Shown: one piece after another, positions 42,331-50,787 of the stretch
How positions within the stretch are numbered: the first letter of the stretch is position 1
Layout: each line of letters starts with the position of its first letter
From: an uncultured Eubacteriales bacterium
GTDB taxonomy: Bacteria; Bacillota; Clostridia; Christensenellales; CAG-138
Assembly (NCBI GenBank): GCA_902792295.1
Contig: CADAZC010000021.1
Span: 1-54,430 of the forward strand
DNA length: 54,430 nt
Direction of reading: 5' to 3'
The notes under the pieces: model-generated
Databases searched by the model: none
Told to the model about the DNA's origin: nothing
The model's input: only the letters and a program-made list of their open reading frames with translations
Program-made: the position numbers and the translations under genes

Positions 42331-42699
42331 CTAAACGGTCGATGCGGCTTCCTTGCCGGATGCCGTCGCCGCCTTCACGGAAAGCTTCGTTTCGCCTGTG
42401 CCGTGCGCGATCACGAACAGCGTGCCGTCGTCCGAAAGGATCGCTTCCGCAACGGCGGGATCGGTGCTCGACGCGGAGAAGGTCAGCGCGTCGCCGGAGC
42501 GCGCGGAAAATCCCGCGGTGTAGGCGGGCAGCGCTTTTGTCACGTCGTCGCGCGTGCCGAGCGGCAGCGTCAGCTTGACGTCGATTGTTTCCGGCACGGA
42601 GACGGCGGGCGTTTCCTCCGGTTCGGATGCGGGTGCTTTTGCGCAGGCGAGCGTCAAAAGCAGCAGGCACGCCGCAAGAATCAGCAATAATCGTTTCAT
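42331..42699 (-). CDS. Small lipoprotein with Ig-like (BIG2-like) domain
   Basis: From ATG 42699 (AAAGGAACCGAT upstream) the 122-residue protein has a signal peptide with lipobox LTLAC (Cys about 19), a short acidic linker and one beta-rich domain. That domain has TFSASSTDPAVAEAILSDDGTLFVIAHGTGETKLSV, the pattern of bacterial Ig-like group 2 folds (S-x-D-x-x-V-A-x-V, then G-T-G-x-T-x-L-x-V). It should be anchored on the outer face of the membrane. It follows the C11 protease gene by 11 bases, so the two probably share a transcript. No specific function can be assigned. Confidence 0.75.
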   Translation of the reverse strand: MKRLLLILAACLLLLTLACAKAPASEPEETPAVSVPETIDVKLTLPLGTRDDVTKALPAYTAGFSARSGDALTFSASSTDPAVAEAILSDDGTLFVIAHGTGETKLSVKAATASGKEAASTV

Positions 42700-42710
42700 A
42701 TCGGTTCCTT

Positions 42711-44339
42711 TCATTCGCCGAGCAGCCGACCGAAGATATCCTCCAGGGTGAAGCCGCCGGCAGTCCAATCGTCCCATCCGTTCGATCCGCCGAACAGATC
42801 GAACCAGTCTCCCCAGTCATAGCCGCCGGAATAGTCCCCCCAACCGCTCCAGCCGCCGAAATCGAAGAAGCCGGTCTCGGTCTCAACGGAGACGAACTTC
42901 CTGAGCCAGGCAACGTAATCCGCGTCGATGCCCGCGTTCAGGAACACGCGTCGAAGCTCGCTGTATAGGTCGGCGTCGCCGTAGGGCAGCGTCACCGACA
43001 GTCCGGACAGCGTCGTTTCGTCCTTCGTTGCGCCGAAGTATGCGATCGCTTGATTCAGCGCGGCGCGCAGCGCGTCGGACGCGCCGGAGGGGATGTTTTC
43101 GGCAAGCGACAGGATGTCGGTGATGCAGTAATCGTCGAGCGTGGCGTCGTTTCCGTTCGTCCACGCGCCGACCGTCCGCGGATGCGCGCGGCCGGTCGAC
43201 TGCCGCAGCTGGCTGTAATTCGCGGCGAGCAGCGTCGCTTCATTCTCATACGCGAACTCCGCCCATGCGGGATAGAGCAGGGCAACGTACGCCTCGTCGA
43301 TCAGGGCAAGCGTCAGCCCGCCGTCGGTCCGGCTGTTTCGTTCCGCCGCCTTCACGGACGCGTCGATCGCGGTTTTCGCAAGCGCCTGCGTCGGGATCGC
43401 GGGATCCTTTGCAAGCGCGGTCAGCCATTCGCTGTGCGACCACCCGCACGACGGCTCAAAGTCCTCGGAAAGGAGGGTGTAATCGCAGTAATCATACAGC
43501 GCGCAGCAGACCTCGAGCGACGACATGAGACAGCAGTCCATGCCGATGAGATCGAAATACACGCCGCCGTCTCTCAACGCCAGCTGCATTTCGTCGATGG
43601 TCAGCGCCGCCGTGTACGGCTGAAGCTCGTCGTAGCCGAAGCCGTAGACCGGACCGCCGCCGTGGTCCCACAGAAGCAGGATATAGCGGTCGGCGGGGAA
43701 GTTCTGTTCGCCCCAGCGGATGAAATCGGAAAGTGTCGAAGGGTCGGTCGTGTCGAGCTGCCCGAGCGAATCGTCAACGAGCGTCAGCCCTTTGTTCGTT
43801 ACGCGGTACCGCTCGGCGCGGCGCGAGGAAATGCCGAAATACGGGTCCCATTTCCGCGTGCCGACGGTCTCCACAAGGATGTTGACGCGATCGCTCTTTT
43901 CGGCGCGGACCATTTCCCGGAGGTCTTCGGTCGCCTCCTGATATTCGGATTCAAGGTCCGAGCCGTTCATCAGCACGAGGACCGTCACGGTGTCCGTGCC
44001 GTCGTTTTTGAGCTGCACCTTCTTTTCACGGACCCACGCCGCGGGATTCACGACCTCGGCGGACTGCTGTCCGTCCCAGTCGAGCGGAGAAACGGCGCCG
44101 CTCGGTTCGGTCGGTTCGGGCGTCACGGGCGCTTCGGTCGGCGTCGCTGCGGGCGTATCGAAGACGACCGGTTCGTCGATATCCGGCAGCAGATCGTTCG
44201 CGCAGCCGTCCGGCTTAAAGCATGCGCCGACGGTGCAGAAGCAGGTGCAAAGCGAACCGAAAAGCGCGACGATCACGACGATCGCAACGATCGCCAGGAT
44301 CAGCCCCGCAAGCTTTCCGTTTTTGTTTCCCTGCTCCAT
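42711..44339 (-). CDS. Clostripain-family (C11) cysteine peptidase, membrane anchored
   Basis: The 542-residue protein has an N-terminal membrane helix (about 10-30), a Pro/Thr-rich spacer, and a C11 domain. Catalytic His226 (LLLWDHGGGPVYG) and Cys270 in MDCCLMSSLEV fit the H-G and D-x-C motifs of the family. The last 50 residues are extremely rich in Gly, Trp, Asp and Phe (for example GWGDYSGGYDWGDWFDLFGG), which is unusual. Clostripains cut after Arg or Lys. It should act at the cell surface. It has a good promoter (44366-44394) and GAAGGGAGC before the ATG. Confidence 0.9.
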   Translation of the reverse strand: MEQGNKNGKLAGLILAIVAIVVIVALFGSLCTCFCTVGACFKPDGCANDLLPDIDEPVVFDTPAATPTEAPVTPEPTEPSGAVSPLDWDGQQSAEVVNPAAWVREKKVQLKNDGTDTVTVLVLMNGSDLESEYQEATEDLREMVRAEKSDRVNILVETVGTRKWDPYFGISSRRAERYRVTNKGLTLVDDSLGQLDTTDPSTLSDFIRWGEQNFPADRYILLLWDHGGGPVYGFGYDELQPYTAALTIDEMQLALRDGGVYFDLIGMDCCLMSSLEVCCALYDYCDYTLLSEDFEPSCGWSHSEWLTALAKDPAIPTQALAKTAIDASVKAAERNSRTDGGLTLALIDEAYVALLYPAWAEFAYENEATLLAANYSQLRQSTGRAHPRTVGAWTNGNDATLDDYCITDILSLAENIPSGASDALRAALNQAIAYFGATKDETTLSGLSVTLPYGDADLYSELRRVFLNAGIDADYVAWLRKFVSVETETGFFDFGGWSGWGDYSGGYDWGDWFDLFGGSNGWDDWTAGGFTLEDIFGRLLGE

Positions 44340-44365
44340 GGATTTGCTCCCTTCTTCAAATCAGT

Positions 44366-44394
44366 ATCATACCATAACCGGCGGCGGATTGCAA
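44366..44394 (-). promoter_or_regulatory. Sigma-A promoter of the C11 protease gene
   Basis: On the minus strand TTGCAA (44394-44389), 17 bp, TATGAT (44371-44366), with an extended TGG before the -10. Confidence 0.8.
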
Positions 44395-44910
44395 TCAACG
44401 CCGTCCGAACAGCCGGCAGAACGGCACGCGCAGCATCCGGCGCCCGATCCCGACCGCGTACGGGTCGCGGCCGGTCTTTCGATACGTCTCGCGGATGCCG
44501 AAAAAGTACCGGAACGCAAGCCGCTGGCTGAGCTTGTATACGTCCGTCGTATCGATCTCGATCGAGCGGCAGGCGCGGTCGAGGATCGTTTTCGGAAACA
44601 GCAGCGTCGAAACGTGCCGCACATGCCGGAGCCCCTTCACGCAAAGATATGCGTTCAGATGATATTTGATCTCAAACGTCATGCAGCGCTCGGAAAAGAG
44701 GAACGCCTCCGAAAACCGCGCTTTGTACGCCTCCGAAAGCGCTTCGGAAAGAAACGCGCACAGCGGTTTCGAGCCGGTTTCACGGCAAAGCGCCGCCCAT
44801 CCCGCGGGATCCTTCGAGAGGTCGATCCGGAATCCCTCCGGGAGGATCTCCGTGCAGGAAAAGAGCAGTGCTTTTGCGGTGTTCCGTTCTTGTTCCGTCA
44901 GCGGTTTCAT
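44395..44910 (-). CDS. Protein of unknown function
   Basis: I do not recognise this 171-residue protein. It is predicted to be mostly helical and soluble, with seven cysteines, a neutral-to-acidic first half (LTEQERNTAKALLFSCTEILPEGF) and a strongly basic C-terminus ending RVPFCRLFGRR. No signal peptide or membrane helix is present. ATG 44910 has no Shine-Dalgarno; a possible promoter TTGCGA (44945-44940)-17-TACCAT (44922-44917) ends 6 bases before it, so a leaderless mRNA is possible. Codon use is like the neighbours. Its stop abuts the C11 protease promoter. Confidence 0.6.
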   Translation of the reverse strand: MKPLTEQERNTAKALLFSCTEILPEGFRIDLSKDPAGWAALCRETGSKPLCAFLSEALSEAYKARFSEAFLFSERCMTFEIKYHLNAYLCVKGLRHVRHVSTLLFPKTILDRACRSIEIDTTDVYKLSQRLAFRYFFGIRETYRKTGRDPYAVGIGRRMLRVPFCRLFGRR

Positions 44911-44946
44911 ACCGTTATGGTAGCATATTCCGCGCTTTTTCGCAAC

Positions 44947-44972
44947 AAAAAAACGGCTCCGGAGAGCCGCTT
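44947..44972 (-). terminator. Terminator of the ferredoxin gene
   Basis: On the minus strand CGGCTC (44969-44964) pairs with GAGCCG (44959-44954) and is followed by seven T. Confidence 0.85.
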
Positions 44973-44986
44973 TTCGTTCGTTTTGA

Positions 44987-45157
44987 TTATTCCGCTTTCG
45001 GTGCGCCCATCGGGCAAACCTCTGCGCAGTTGCCGCACTCGATGCACAGATCGGGGTTGATTTCGTACTTGCCGTCGCCCTCGGAAATTGCTTCTACCGG
45101 GCACTCTGCCGCACATGCGCCGCAGGAAATGCATTCATCCGTAATTTTGTATGCCAT
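44987..45157 (-). CDS. 2x[4Fe-4S] clostridial-type ferredoxin
   Basis: This 56-residue protein starts MAYKITDECISCGACAAECP and holds two CxxCxxCxxxCP clusters (CISCGACAAECP and CIECGNCAEVCP), the signature of bacterial-type ferredoxins carrying two [4Fe-4S] centres. It is a low-potential electron carrier for anaerobic redox enzymes such as hydrogenases and pyruvate:ferredoxin oxidoreductase. GAGGAGGATCAAACA precedes the ATG. It is a single-gene unit with its own promoter and terminator. Confidence 0.96.
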   Translation of the reverse strand: MAYKITDECISCGACAAECPVEAISEGDGKYEINPDLCIECGNCAEVCPMGAPKAE

Positions 45158-45189
45158 TGTTTGATCCTCCTCAATTAGATTCCATCCTC

Positions 45190-45217
45190 ATTATAACAAA
45201 TGTTTTTGATTTTGCAA
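45190..45217 (-). promoter_or_regulatory. Sigma-A promoter of the ferredoxin gene
   Basis: On the minus strand TTGCAA (45217-45212), 16 bp, TATAAT (45195-45190). Confidence 0.8.
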
Positions 45218-45343
45218 CCGTTTTTTTGCAACCTTTTTGCGAAGATTTCCGAACGAATCGTGCCGCTTTTCTTCGACCTTTGTCCGGTGCCTTTCTTTCG
45301 ACATGCGCCGCGGCGTATGCTGTCGGTCGGAAAGGAGGCGCAT

Positions 45344-46162
45344 ATGCTGTATTCGTTTCAGGAAGGTCTTTTGAACATGCCGCCGAAGCGGGATCCGGAC
45401 CGCCGGCTTCTGCTTCTGCCCGTCGAGGAGATCAAAACCGTGCCGAACCGGCTTCGAAAGAACATCGACCGCGCGGCTCTGTCCGAGCTTATGATCAGCA
45501 TCGCGCAGATCGGACTCATTCAGCCGATCGTGGTGCGGAAGCTCCCGGAGGGCTACGAGCTGATCGCGGGCGAACGGCGGCTTCGCGCCTGCAAGCTTCT
45601 CGGACACAGGGAGATCCCGTGCATCGTCGTGCAGGCGGGGGAGGAGCGGTGCGCCGTGATGGCGTTAAGTGAAAACCTCCAGCGTCGTCCGCTGCATTTT
45701 CTGGAGGAGGCGGAGCGGCTAAACGCGCTTCTGAACGGCGGTGCGATGACGGAGGAAAAGCTCTCGACGCTGCTCGGCAAGAACGATCCGTACCTTGAAA
45801 ACCGTCTGCGGCTCATAAAGCTCCCGAAGGAAACGTGCGCGCGCCTGCGTGCCGGCGGGCTGTCCGAGCGCCACGCCCGCGCGCTGCTGCGGCTCAGCGA
45901 TACCGAGCGGCAGCAGCAGGCGCTGGACCTCATCGAGCGGCGGAAGATGACCGGTCCCGCGGCGGAACGGCTCGTCGATTCGCTGACGAAAACGCCCGGC
46001 GCGGCGCCGATGCGCATCCTGCGCTTTTCACGGGACTGCCGTCTGTTTGTGAACAGCGTCAAGGACTGCATCGACCAGCTCGAGGGTTCCGGCGTGACCG
46101 CCGATCTCATCGAAACCCGCCGCGACGACGGCGTGGACCTTCTGATCCGCGTCAGAACATAA
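45344..46162 (+). CDS. ParB/Noc-like DNA-binding protein
   Basis: From ATG 45344 (AAAGGAGG 5 bases upstream) the 272-residue protein has the ParB N-terminal domain with GLIQPIVVRKL, the CTP-binding box IAGERRLRACKLLG and ALSENLQRRPLHFLEEAERL. A helix-turn-helix region follows (MTEEKLSTLLGKNDPYLENRLRLIKLP), then a C-terminal domain. It is closest in layout to Noc or a Spo0J paralogue, which binds parS-like or NBS sites and spreads as a CTP-dependent clamp. The recognition helix GKNDPYLENR departs from the usual GKSRSxVAN, so its target site may differ. No parA or rsmG is adjacent, and I saw no parS site in the window. Confidence 0.82.
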   Translation: MLYSFQEGLLNMPPKRDPDRRLLLLPVEEIKTVPNRLRKNIDRAALSELMISIAQIGLIQPIVVRKLPEGYELIAGERRLRACKLLGHREIPCIVVQAGEERCAVMALSENLQRRPLHFLEEAERLNALLNGGAMTEEKLSTLLGKNDPYLENRLRLIKLPKETCARLRAGGLSERHARALLRLSDTERQQQALDLIERRKMTGPAAERLVDSLTKTPGAAPMRILRFSRDCRLFVNSVKDCIDQLEGSGVTADLIETRRDDGVDLLIRVRT

Positions 46163-46187
46163 AAAAGCCCGGCGAAGAACACCGGGC
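46161..46187 (-). terminator. Terminator of the repeat-containing membrane protein gene
   Basis: On the minus strand GCCCGG (46187-46182) pairs with CCGGGC (46172-46167), followed by six T. It also overlaps the end of the convergent ParB-like gene. Confidence 0.8.
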
Positions 46188-46202
46188 GCACAGCCGTTTT
46201 CG

Positions 46203-47162
46203 TTATTTCATCCGGAACACGAGCGCGTGTTCGTCGAGCACGTCGCTTGCGGGAAGATACAGCCGCGTCGCGTCTTTGACAAGGCGGTAGTTGCAGAGGA
46301 TCAGCAGCACGCCGTCGTAGCCCTTCGGGACCAGCACGCCCTCCTCCCAGGTAAAGCGCAGTTCGCGGTCGTACCAGTCGTTTTCGAACGTTTCGCCCGC
46401 CTTTTGCCAGCATTTCACGCGCGTTCCGTACCAGTCCGCGGCAAACGTGCGGAAGCCCTCTTCGTCCTCGCGGGCGGACATTGCGTCGTCGACGATGTAG
46501 TAATCGCCGTAGGTCCACGCCGCCTGCGCGCCGTTCTTTTTCGCGTCGTCGCCCGAAAACACCAGACGGATCTTCACGATGTGCCATTCATAACCCTCGC
46601 GGGCGGGAAAGATCCCGTCGCCTTCGATCACGCGGTAGTCCGCGATCTCCGCGGTGCCGGTCACGTCGAGGTCGCTGTCCTCGTAGGATGCGGTCGTATA
46701 CGGCACGGGCACGCCGACTTCCATTTCGTTCGGTGTTTTTCCCGCAAGCGCGGGCGGCAGCGGTTCGCCCTCTGTAAAGCCGCAGCGCGTGCACGTCGCG
46801 GGCGTCTGATAGGTGGCGTCCTTCATTGTGTGTCCGAGCGGTTCGCCGTGCGGTTCGCCGCAGCGGGCGCAGATCTCGGGTTCGGTGCAGGTCGCGGGAA
46901 GATAAACGTGTCCGAGCGGCTCCTTGTGCAGTTCGCCGCAGCGCACGCACACCGACGGTTCGGTGCAGGTCTCGGTGCTGTAAACGTGTCCCAGCGGTTC
47001 GCCGCGCGTTTCGCCGCAGCGCGAACAGATCTCGGGCTCGGTGCACGTCGCCGCCGAGAACTCGTGGTTTTTAAAGAAGCAGGTCGTATAGATCAGGATC
47101 AGCACCGCGCCGATCGCCGCCGTGCCGACTGCAACGCCGACCCACAAAAGAATCCGTTTCAT
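46203..47162 (-). CDS. Membrane-anchored protein with four Cys-rich 26-residue repeats
   Basis: From ATG 47162 the 319-residue protein has one membrane helix (about 4-26) and then four tandem 26-residue repeats of the pattern A-T-C-T-E-P-x-x-C-x-R-C-G-E-x-x-x-E-P-L-G-H (about residues 31-135; the last is degenerate). Each has C-x6-C-x2-C, suited to binding zinc or to disulphides. A C-terminal beta-rich domain (about 150-319) resembles DUF4352/DUF5067-type extracytoplasmic folds (GYEWHIVKIRLVFSGDD). Such repeats occur in surface proteins of gut Clostridia; the function is unknown. A promoter lies at 47197-47225. Confidence 0.75.
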   Translation of the reverse strand: MKRILLWVGVAVGTAAIGAVLILIYTTCFFKNHEFSAATCTEPEICSRCGETRGEPLGHVYSTETCTEPSVCVRCGELHKEPLGHVYLPATCTEPEICARCGEPHGEPLGHTMKDATYQTPATCTRCGFTEGEPLPPALAGKTPNEMEVGVPVPYTTASYEDSDLDVTGTAEIADYRVIEGDGIFPAREGYEWHIVKIRLVFSGDDAKKNGAQAAWTYGDYYIVDDAMSAREDEEGFRTFAADWYGTRVKCWQKAGETFENDWYDRELRFTWEEGVLVPKGYDGVLLILCNYRLVKDATRLYLPASDVLDEHALVFRMK

Positions 47163-47196
47163 GCGCTTTGCTCCCTTCTTCCCGCAATGCCTGTTT

Positions 47197-47225
47197 AGTG
47201 TATCATACGCATCTGCGGATTGCAA
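47197..47225 (-). promoter_or_regulatory. Sigma-A promoter of the repeat-containing membrane protein gene
   Basis: On the minus strand TTGCAA (47225-47220), 17 bp, TACACT (47202-47197). Confidence 0.7.
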
Positions 47226-47265
47226 GTATACATCGCCGTCCGCAATTCGCGCGTATTCGTGCCGA

Positions 47266-47290
47266 AAACAAAAAACTCCCGGAACGGGAG
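47266..47290 (-). terminator. Terminator after cdsA
   Basis: On the minus strand CTCCCG (47290-47285) pairs with CGGGAG (47281-47276), then TTTTTTG. Confidence 0.85.
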
Positions 47291-47316
47291 CAGGAAACCG
47301 GCCGGTTGAAAGCGCT

Positions 47317-48138
47317 TCAGCGGACCGAATGGAACAGGATCACGGCAAAGAACGCGACCGGAAGGGCGAAGCAGAAGCTGTCGATGCGATCGATGAAACC
47401 GCCGTGCCCCGGCAGCAGATCGGAGAAGTCCTTGATGCCCGCCTGCCGCTTGATCATGGAGGCGCACAGATCGCCGAACTGTCCCGCGATCGTGCAGAAG
47501 AACGACGTGACGAGGTACACATACCACGGGATCGGCGCGACGTCCTTAAGGATCACCCACGCGAGCAGTCCCAATGCGGAGCCGAGCAGCGAGCCGGAGA
47601 CTGCGCCCTCGACCGTCTTATGCGGACTGATCGACGGGCAGAGCTTGTGACGGCCGAACGCGCGTCCGAAAAAGTACGCGAACATATCGCAGCCCGCCGC
47701 GGCAAACAGCGTGATCAGAAGCACGGGGTAGAAGACCGCGTCCGACTGCACGGAAAGGTATGCGTAGCCGAGGATGAACAGCGTCGGATACAGACAGACG
47801 ATGCAGGAGCCGAGCACGTCGCGCATGGAGGTCTTTTTGAACAACGCGCCCAGCAGCGCGAGCATGATCACGATACCGCCCGCGGTGATATAGAACGCGG
47901 TTTCGTCTTTACAATAAAACAGCACGCACAGGACAAGCGCAAGCACGCGCGCGATCCACGGCGAGGTCACAAAGCCCATGCGGTTCAATGCGTCGGACAT
48001 CTCTCGCGCGCAGAACCAGACCACGGCATAGAAGAAGCAGAGCCGCGTAACGGGTCCGAGGAGGACGCATGCGGCAAGGCATGAAAGCAGCGCAACGCCG
48101 GTGATCACACGAACGAGCGTGTCGCTTTTCCGTTTCAT
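47317..48138 (-). CDS. cdsA: Phosphatidate cytidylyltransferase
   Basis: CdsA (273 residues, about 8 membrane helices) makes CDP-diacylglycerol from phosphatidate and CTP for phospholipid synthesis. The full family signature is visible near the C-terminus: S-x-I-K-R-x4-K-D-F-S-x-x-L-P-G-H-G-G-F-x-D-R-I-D, preceded by SPHKTVEGAVSG. ATG 48138 has GAAAGGAGGAAGCGAT upstream; the longer frame is not needed. In most Firmicutes cdsA follows uppS, but here it stands alone downstream of the feo genes. Confidence 0.95.
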   Translation of the reverse strand: MKRKSDTLVRVITGVALLSCLAACVLLGPVTRLCFFYAVVWFCAREMSDALNRMGFVTSPWIARVLALVLCVLFYCKDETAFYITAGGIVIMLALLGALFKKTSMRDVLGSCIVCLYPTLFILGYAYLSVQSDAVFYPVLLITLFAAAGCDMFAYFFGRAFGRHKLCPSISPHKTVEGAVSGSLLGSALGLLAWVILKDVAPIPWYVYLVTSFFCTIAGQFGDLCASMIKRQAGIKDFSDLLPGHGGFIDRIDSFCFALPVAFFAVILFHSVR

Positions 48139-48184
48139 ATCGCTTCCTCCTTTCCGTGATTGCAACAGTATAGCACGGTTTCCG

Positions 48185-48340
48185 TTATTTGTCAGCCCTT
48201 TTTTCGGAACAGGTTTTTCCGCACGCCGCGCAGTCGCCGCAGCATGCTCCGCCGCGCTTTTTCCGGCGCAGAGCAAAGAACGCCGCCGTTCCGACCGCCA
48301 ATAAAACGAGTATCAGAATGATCCAGTCGACCGGTCTCAC
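48185..48340 (-). CDS. FeoB-associated Cys-rich membrane protein
   Basis: This 51-residue protein starts at GTG 48340, overlapping the feoB stop (GTGA), and reads MRPVDWIILILVLL. One membrane helix is followed by a basic stretch and a cysteine cluster (CCGDCAACGKTC). This matches the FeoB-associated Cys-rich family, small partners of the Fe(II) transporter. The overlap implies translational coupling. A longer open frame beginning upstream is not used because it lies inside feoB. Confidence 0.88.
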   Translation of the reverse strand: MRPVDWIILILVLLAVGTAAFFALRRKKRGGACCGDCAACGKTCSEKRADK

Positions 48341-50691
48341 AGCCGGAACCCTCCGCCGATGAAATAGACCAGGAACGACACGACCCAGGCGAGTACGCAC
48401 TGGAACAGCACGACGAGCGCCGACCAGCCCCTGCCGAGCTCACGGCGGATCGAGGCGATCGCCGCCACGCACGGCGTATACAGGAGGCAGAACGTCAGAA
48501 ACGACAGCGCGGCAAGCGGCGTCAGCGTGCCGAGCACCGCCGCTTCCGAACCGAACAGCACGTTGACCGTGGCGACCACGCTCTCCTTTGCCATAAAGCC
48601 CGCGATCAGCGCGGTGGACATGCGCCAGTCGCCGAAGCCGAGCGGCTTGAAGATCGGCGCGATCACGCCTGCGATCACGGCGAGGATCGAATCGTGCTGG
48701 TTCGTTACGATGTTCAGCCGGAAATCGAAGGTCTCGAGGAACCACACCACGACGGTCGCAATGAGAATGACCGTGAACGCACGCTCCAGAAAGTCTTTCG
48801 CCTTGTCCCACAGCAGCCGCAGTACGTTTTTCGCGCCGGGCAGACGGTAGTTCGGCAGCTCCATGACGAACGGGACCGCCTCGCCGCGGAACAGCACGCC
48901 CTTCGACAAAAGCGCGAAGAGGATGCCGACGACGATGCCGAGCACGTACATGCCGATCATCACGAGCGCGGCGTATTTCGGGAAGAACGCCGCGGAGAAG
49001 AACGCGTAGATCGGCAGCTTCGCCGAACAGCTCATAAACGGCGTCAGAAGGATCGTGAGTTTTCGGTCGCGGGCGGAGGGCAGCGTGCGGCTTGCCATGA
49101 CGCCCGGCACGGTGCAGCCGAAGCCGATCAGCATCGGCACGATGCTGCGTCCCGAAAGACCGATTTTGCGGAGCAGCTTATCCATGACGAACGCCACGCG
49201 CGCCATATAGCCGGAATCCTCCAGAAGGGAGAGGAAGAAGAACAGCACCAGAATGATCGGAAGAAAGCTCAGAACGCTTCCGATGCCGGTAAAGATGCCT
49301 TTGATGATCAGCGAATGCAGAACGGGACTGACGTTCCACGACGTCAGCGCGGCGTCGACGACGTTCGTCAGCGCGTCGATACCCGTGGCGAGCAGGTCCT
49401 GCAGCGCCTTGCCGATCACGTGGAACGTGAGGAAGAACACCAGGCCCATGATGCCGATGAACACCGGGATCGCCGTGTATTTGCCGGTGAGAACGCGGTC
49501 GACGCGGCGGCTGCGCTTATGCTCCTTGCTCTCCTTCGGCTTGACGACCGCCGCGTCGCACAGCTTTTGAATGAACGAAAATCGCATATCCGCAATGGCG
49601 GCGGCGCGGTCCAGTCCGCGTTCCTCCTCCATCTGACAGATGATGTGTTCGACCATGTCGCGCTCGTTTTCGGAGAGTTTCAGCGCCTCGGTCACGTACG
49701 GGTCGCCCTCGATGAGCTTGCTTGCCGCAAAGCGGATCGGAATGCCGGCTTCCGCCGCATGGTCCTCGATGAGGTGCATGATGCCGTGCAGGCACCGGTG
49801 TACCGCGCCGCCGTTCGCATCCCTGTCGCAGAAGTCGGTGCGCGTCGGCTTTTCCTGATACTGTGCCACATGCATCGCGTGACTGACGAGCTCGTCGACG
49901 CCCTCGTTCTTCGCCGCAGAGATCGGAATGACCGGAATGCCGAGGAGCGATTCCATTTCGTTGATGCGGATCGAGCCGCCGTTGCCGCGGACCTCGTCCA
50001 TCATGTTCAGCGCAAGCACCATCGGCACGTTCAGCTCCATCAGCTGCATCGTGAGGTACAGGTTGCGTTCGATGTTCGTCGCGTCGACGATATTGATGAT
50101 GCCGGTGGGCTTTTCGTCCAGAATGAACCGGCGGGACACGCGTTCCTCATCGGAATACGGCGAAAGCGAGTAGATGCCGGGCAGGTCCGTAATCTCCGTG
50201 CCGGGATTGCCGCGGATCTCGCCGCCCTTCCGGTCGACGGTCACGCCCGGGAAGTTGCCGACATGCTGATTCGAGCCGGTGAGCTGGTTGAACAGCGTCG
50301 TTTTGCCGCAGTTCTGGTTTCCCGCCAGCGCGAAGGTCAGCTTTGTGCCCTTCTTCAAAGGCGTTTCGGTCTCCTTGATGTGGAACCGTCCCGTTTCGCC
50401 GAGACCGGGGTGCTCGATCGCGGCGCGGCGTTCCGGTTTTTTCGGCGATACGGCTTCCGTGTCCGAAAGCACCGCCTTGATCTTTTCCGCGTCCGCCACG
50501 CGCAGCGTCAGCTCGTATCCGTGGATCAGAAACTCCATCGGATCGCCCATCGGCGCGAGCTTCACAAGCGTCATTTTCACGCCCGGGATCACGCCCATGT
50601 CCAGAAAATGCTGTCGAAGCGCGCCCTCGCCGCCGACCGTTTCCACGGTCGCCGTCTGTCCCGGTTTCAATTCCCGCAGCGTCATACCCAT
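48337..50691 (-). CDS. feoB: Fe(II) transport protein, FeoA-FeoB fusion
   Basis: The 784-residue protein joins an N-terminal FeoA SH3-like domain (about 1-75, MTLRELKPGQTATVE) to FeoB through a linker of about 45 residues. The G domain starts at GNQNCGKTTLFN (about 124), followed by DLPGIYSLSPYS and ALNMMDE, then the helical guanine-dissociation-inhibitor region. About 8-10 membrane helices follow, with Gate motifs containing FGCTVPGVMASR and LLYTPCVAAI. It imports Fe(II) driven by nucleotide hydrolysis. Fusion replaces the separate feoA gene. GGAGGATGA precedes the ATG; a second ATG two codons later is possible. A promoter is at 50730-50758. Confidence 0.96.
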   Translation of the reverse strand: MGMTLRELKPGQTATVETVGGEGALRQHFLDMGVIPGVKMTLVKLAPMGDPMEFLIHGYELTLRVADAEKIKAVLSDTEAVSPKKPERRAAIEHPGLGETGRFHIKETETPLKKGTKLTFALAGNQNCGKTTLFNQLTGSNQHVGNFPGVTVDRKGGEIRGNPGTEITDLPGIYSLSPYSDEERVSRRFILDEKPTGIINIVDATNIERNLYLTMQLMELNVPMVLALNMMDEVRGNGGSIRINEMESLLGIPVIPISAAKNEGVDELVSHAMHVAQYQEKPTRTDFCDRDANGGAVHRCLHGIMHLIEDHAAEAGIPIRFAASKLIEGDPYVTEALKLSENERDMVEHIICQMEEERGLDRAAAIADMRFSFIQKLCDAAVVKPKESKEHKRSRRVDRVLTGKYTAIPVFIGIMGLVFFLTFHVIGKALQDLLATGIDALTNVVDAALTSWNVSPVLHSLIIKGIFTGIGSVLSFLPIILVLFFFLSLLEDSGYMARVAFVMDKLLRKIGLSGRSIVPMLIGFGCTVPGVMASRTLPSARDRKLTILLTPFMSCSAKLPIYAFFSAAFFPKYAALVMIGMYVLGIVVGILFALLSKGVLFRGEAVPFVMELPNYRLPGAKNVLRLLWDKAKDFLERAFTVILIATVVVWFLETFDFRLNIVTNQHDSILAVIAGVIAPIFKPLGFGDWRMSTALIAGFMAKESVVATVNVLFGSEAAVLGTLTPLAALSFLTFCLLYTPCVAAIASIRRELGRGWSALVVLFQCVLAWVVSFLVYFIGGGFRL

Positions 50692-50729
50692 TCATCCTCC
50701 GTCCGGTCCGTACACATCGGACCACGGAA

Positions 50730-50758
50730 ATTATATCGCATTCGTGCCGCGGGCGCAA
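50730..50758 (-). promoter_or_regulatory. Sigma-A promoter of feoAB
   Basis: On the minus strand TTGCGC (50758-50753), 17 bp, TATAAT (50735-50730). No clear Fur box was seen. Confidence 0.75.
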
Positions 50759-50787
50759 GGGGAGGAAACGGTCGTTTTCCATCGTTT

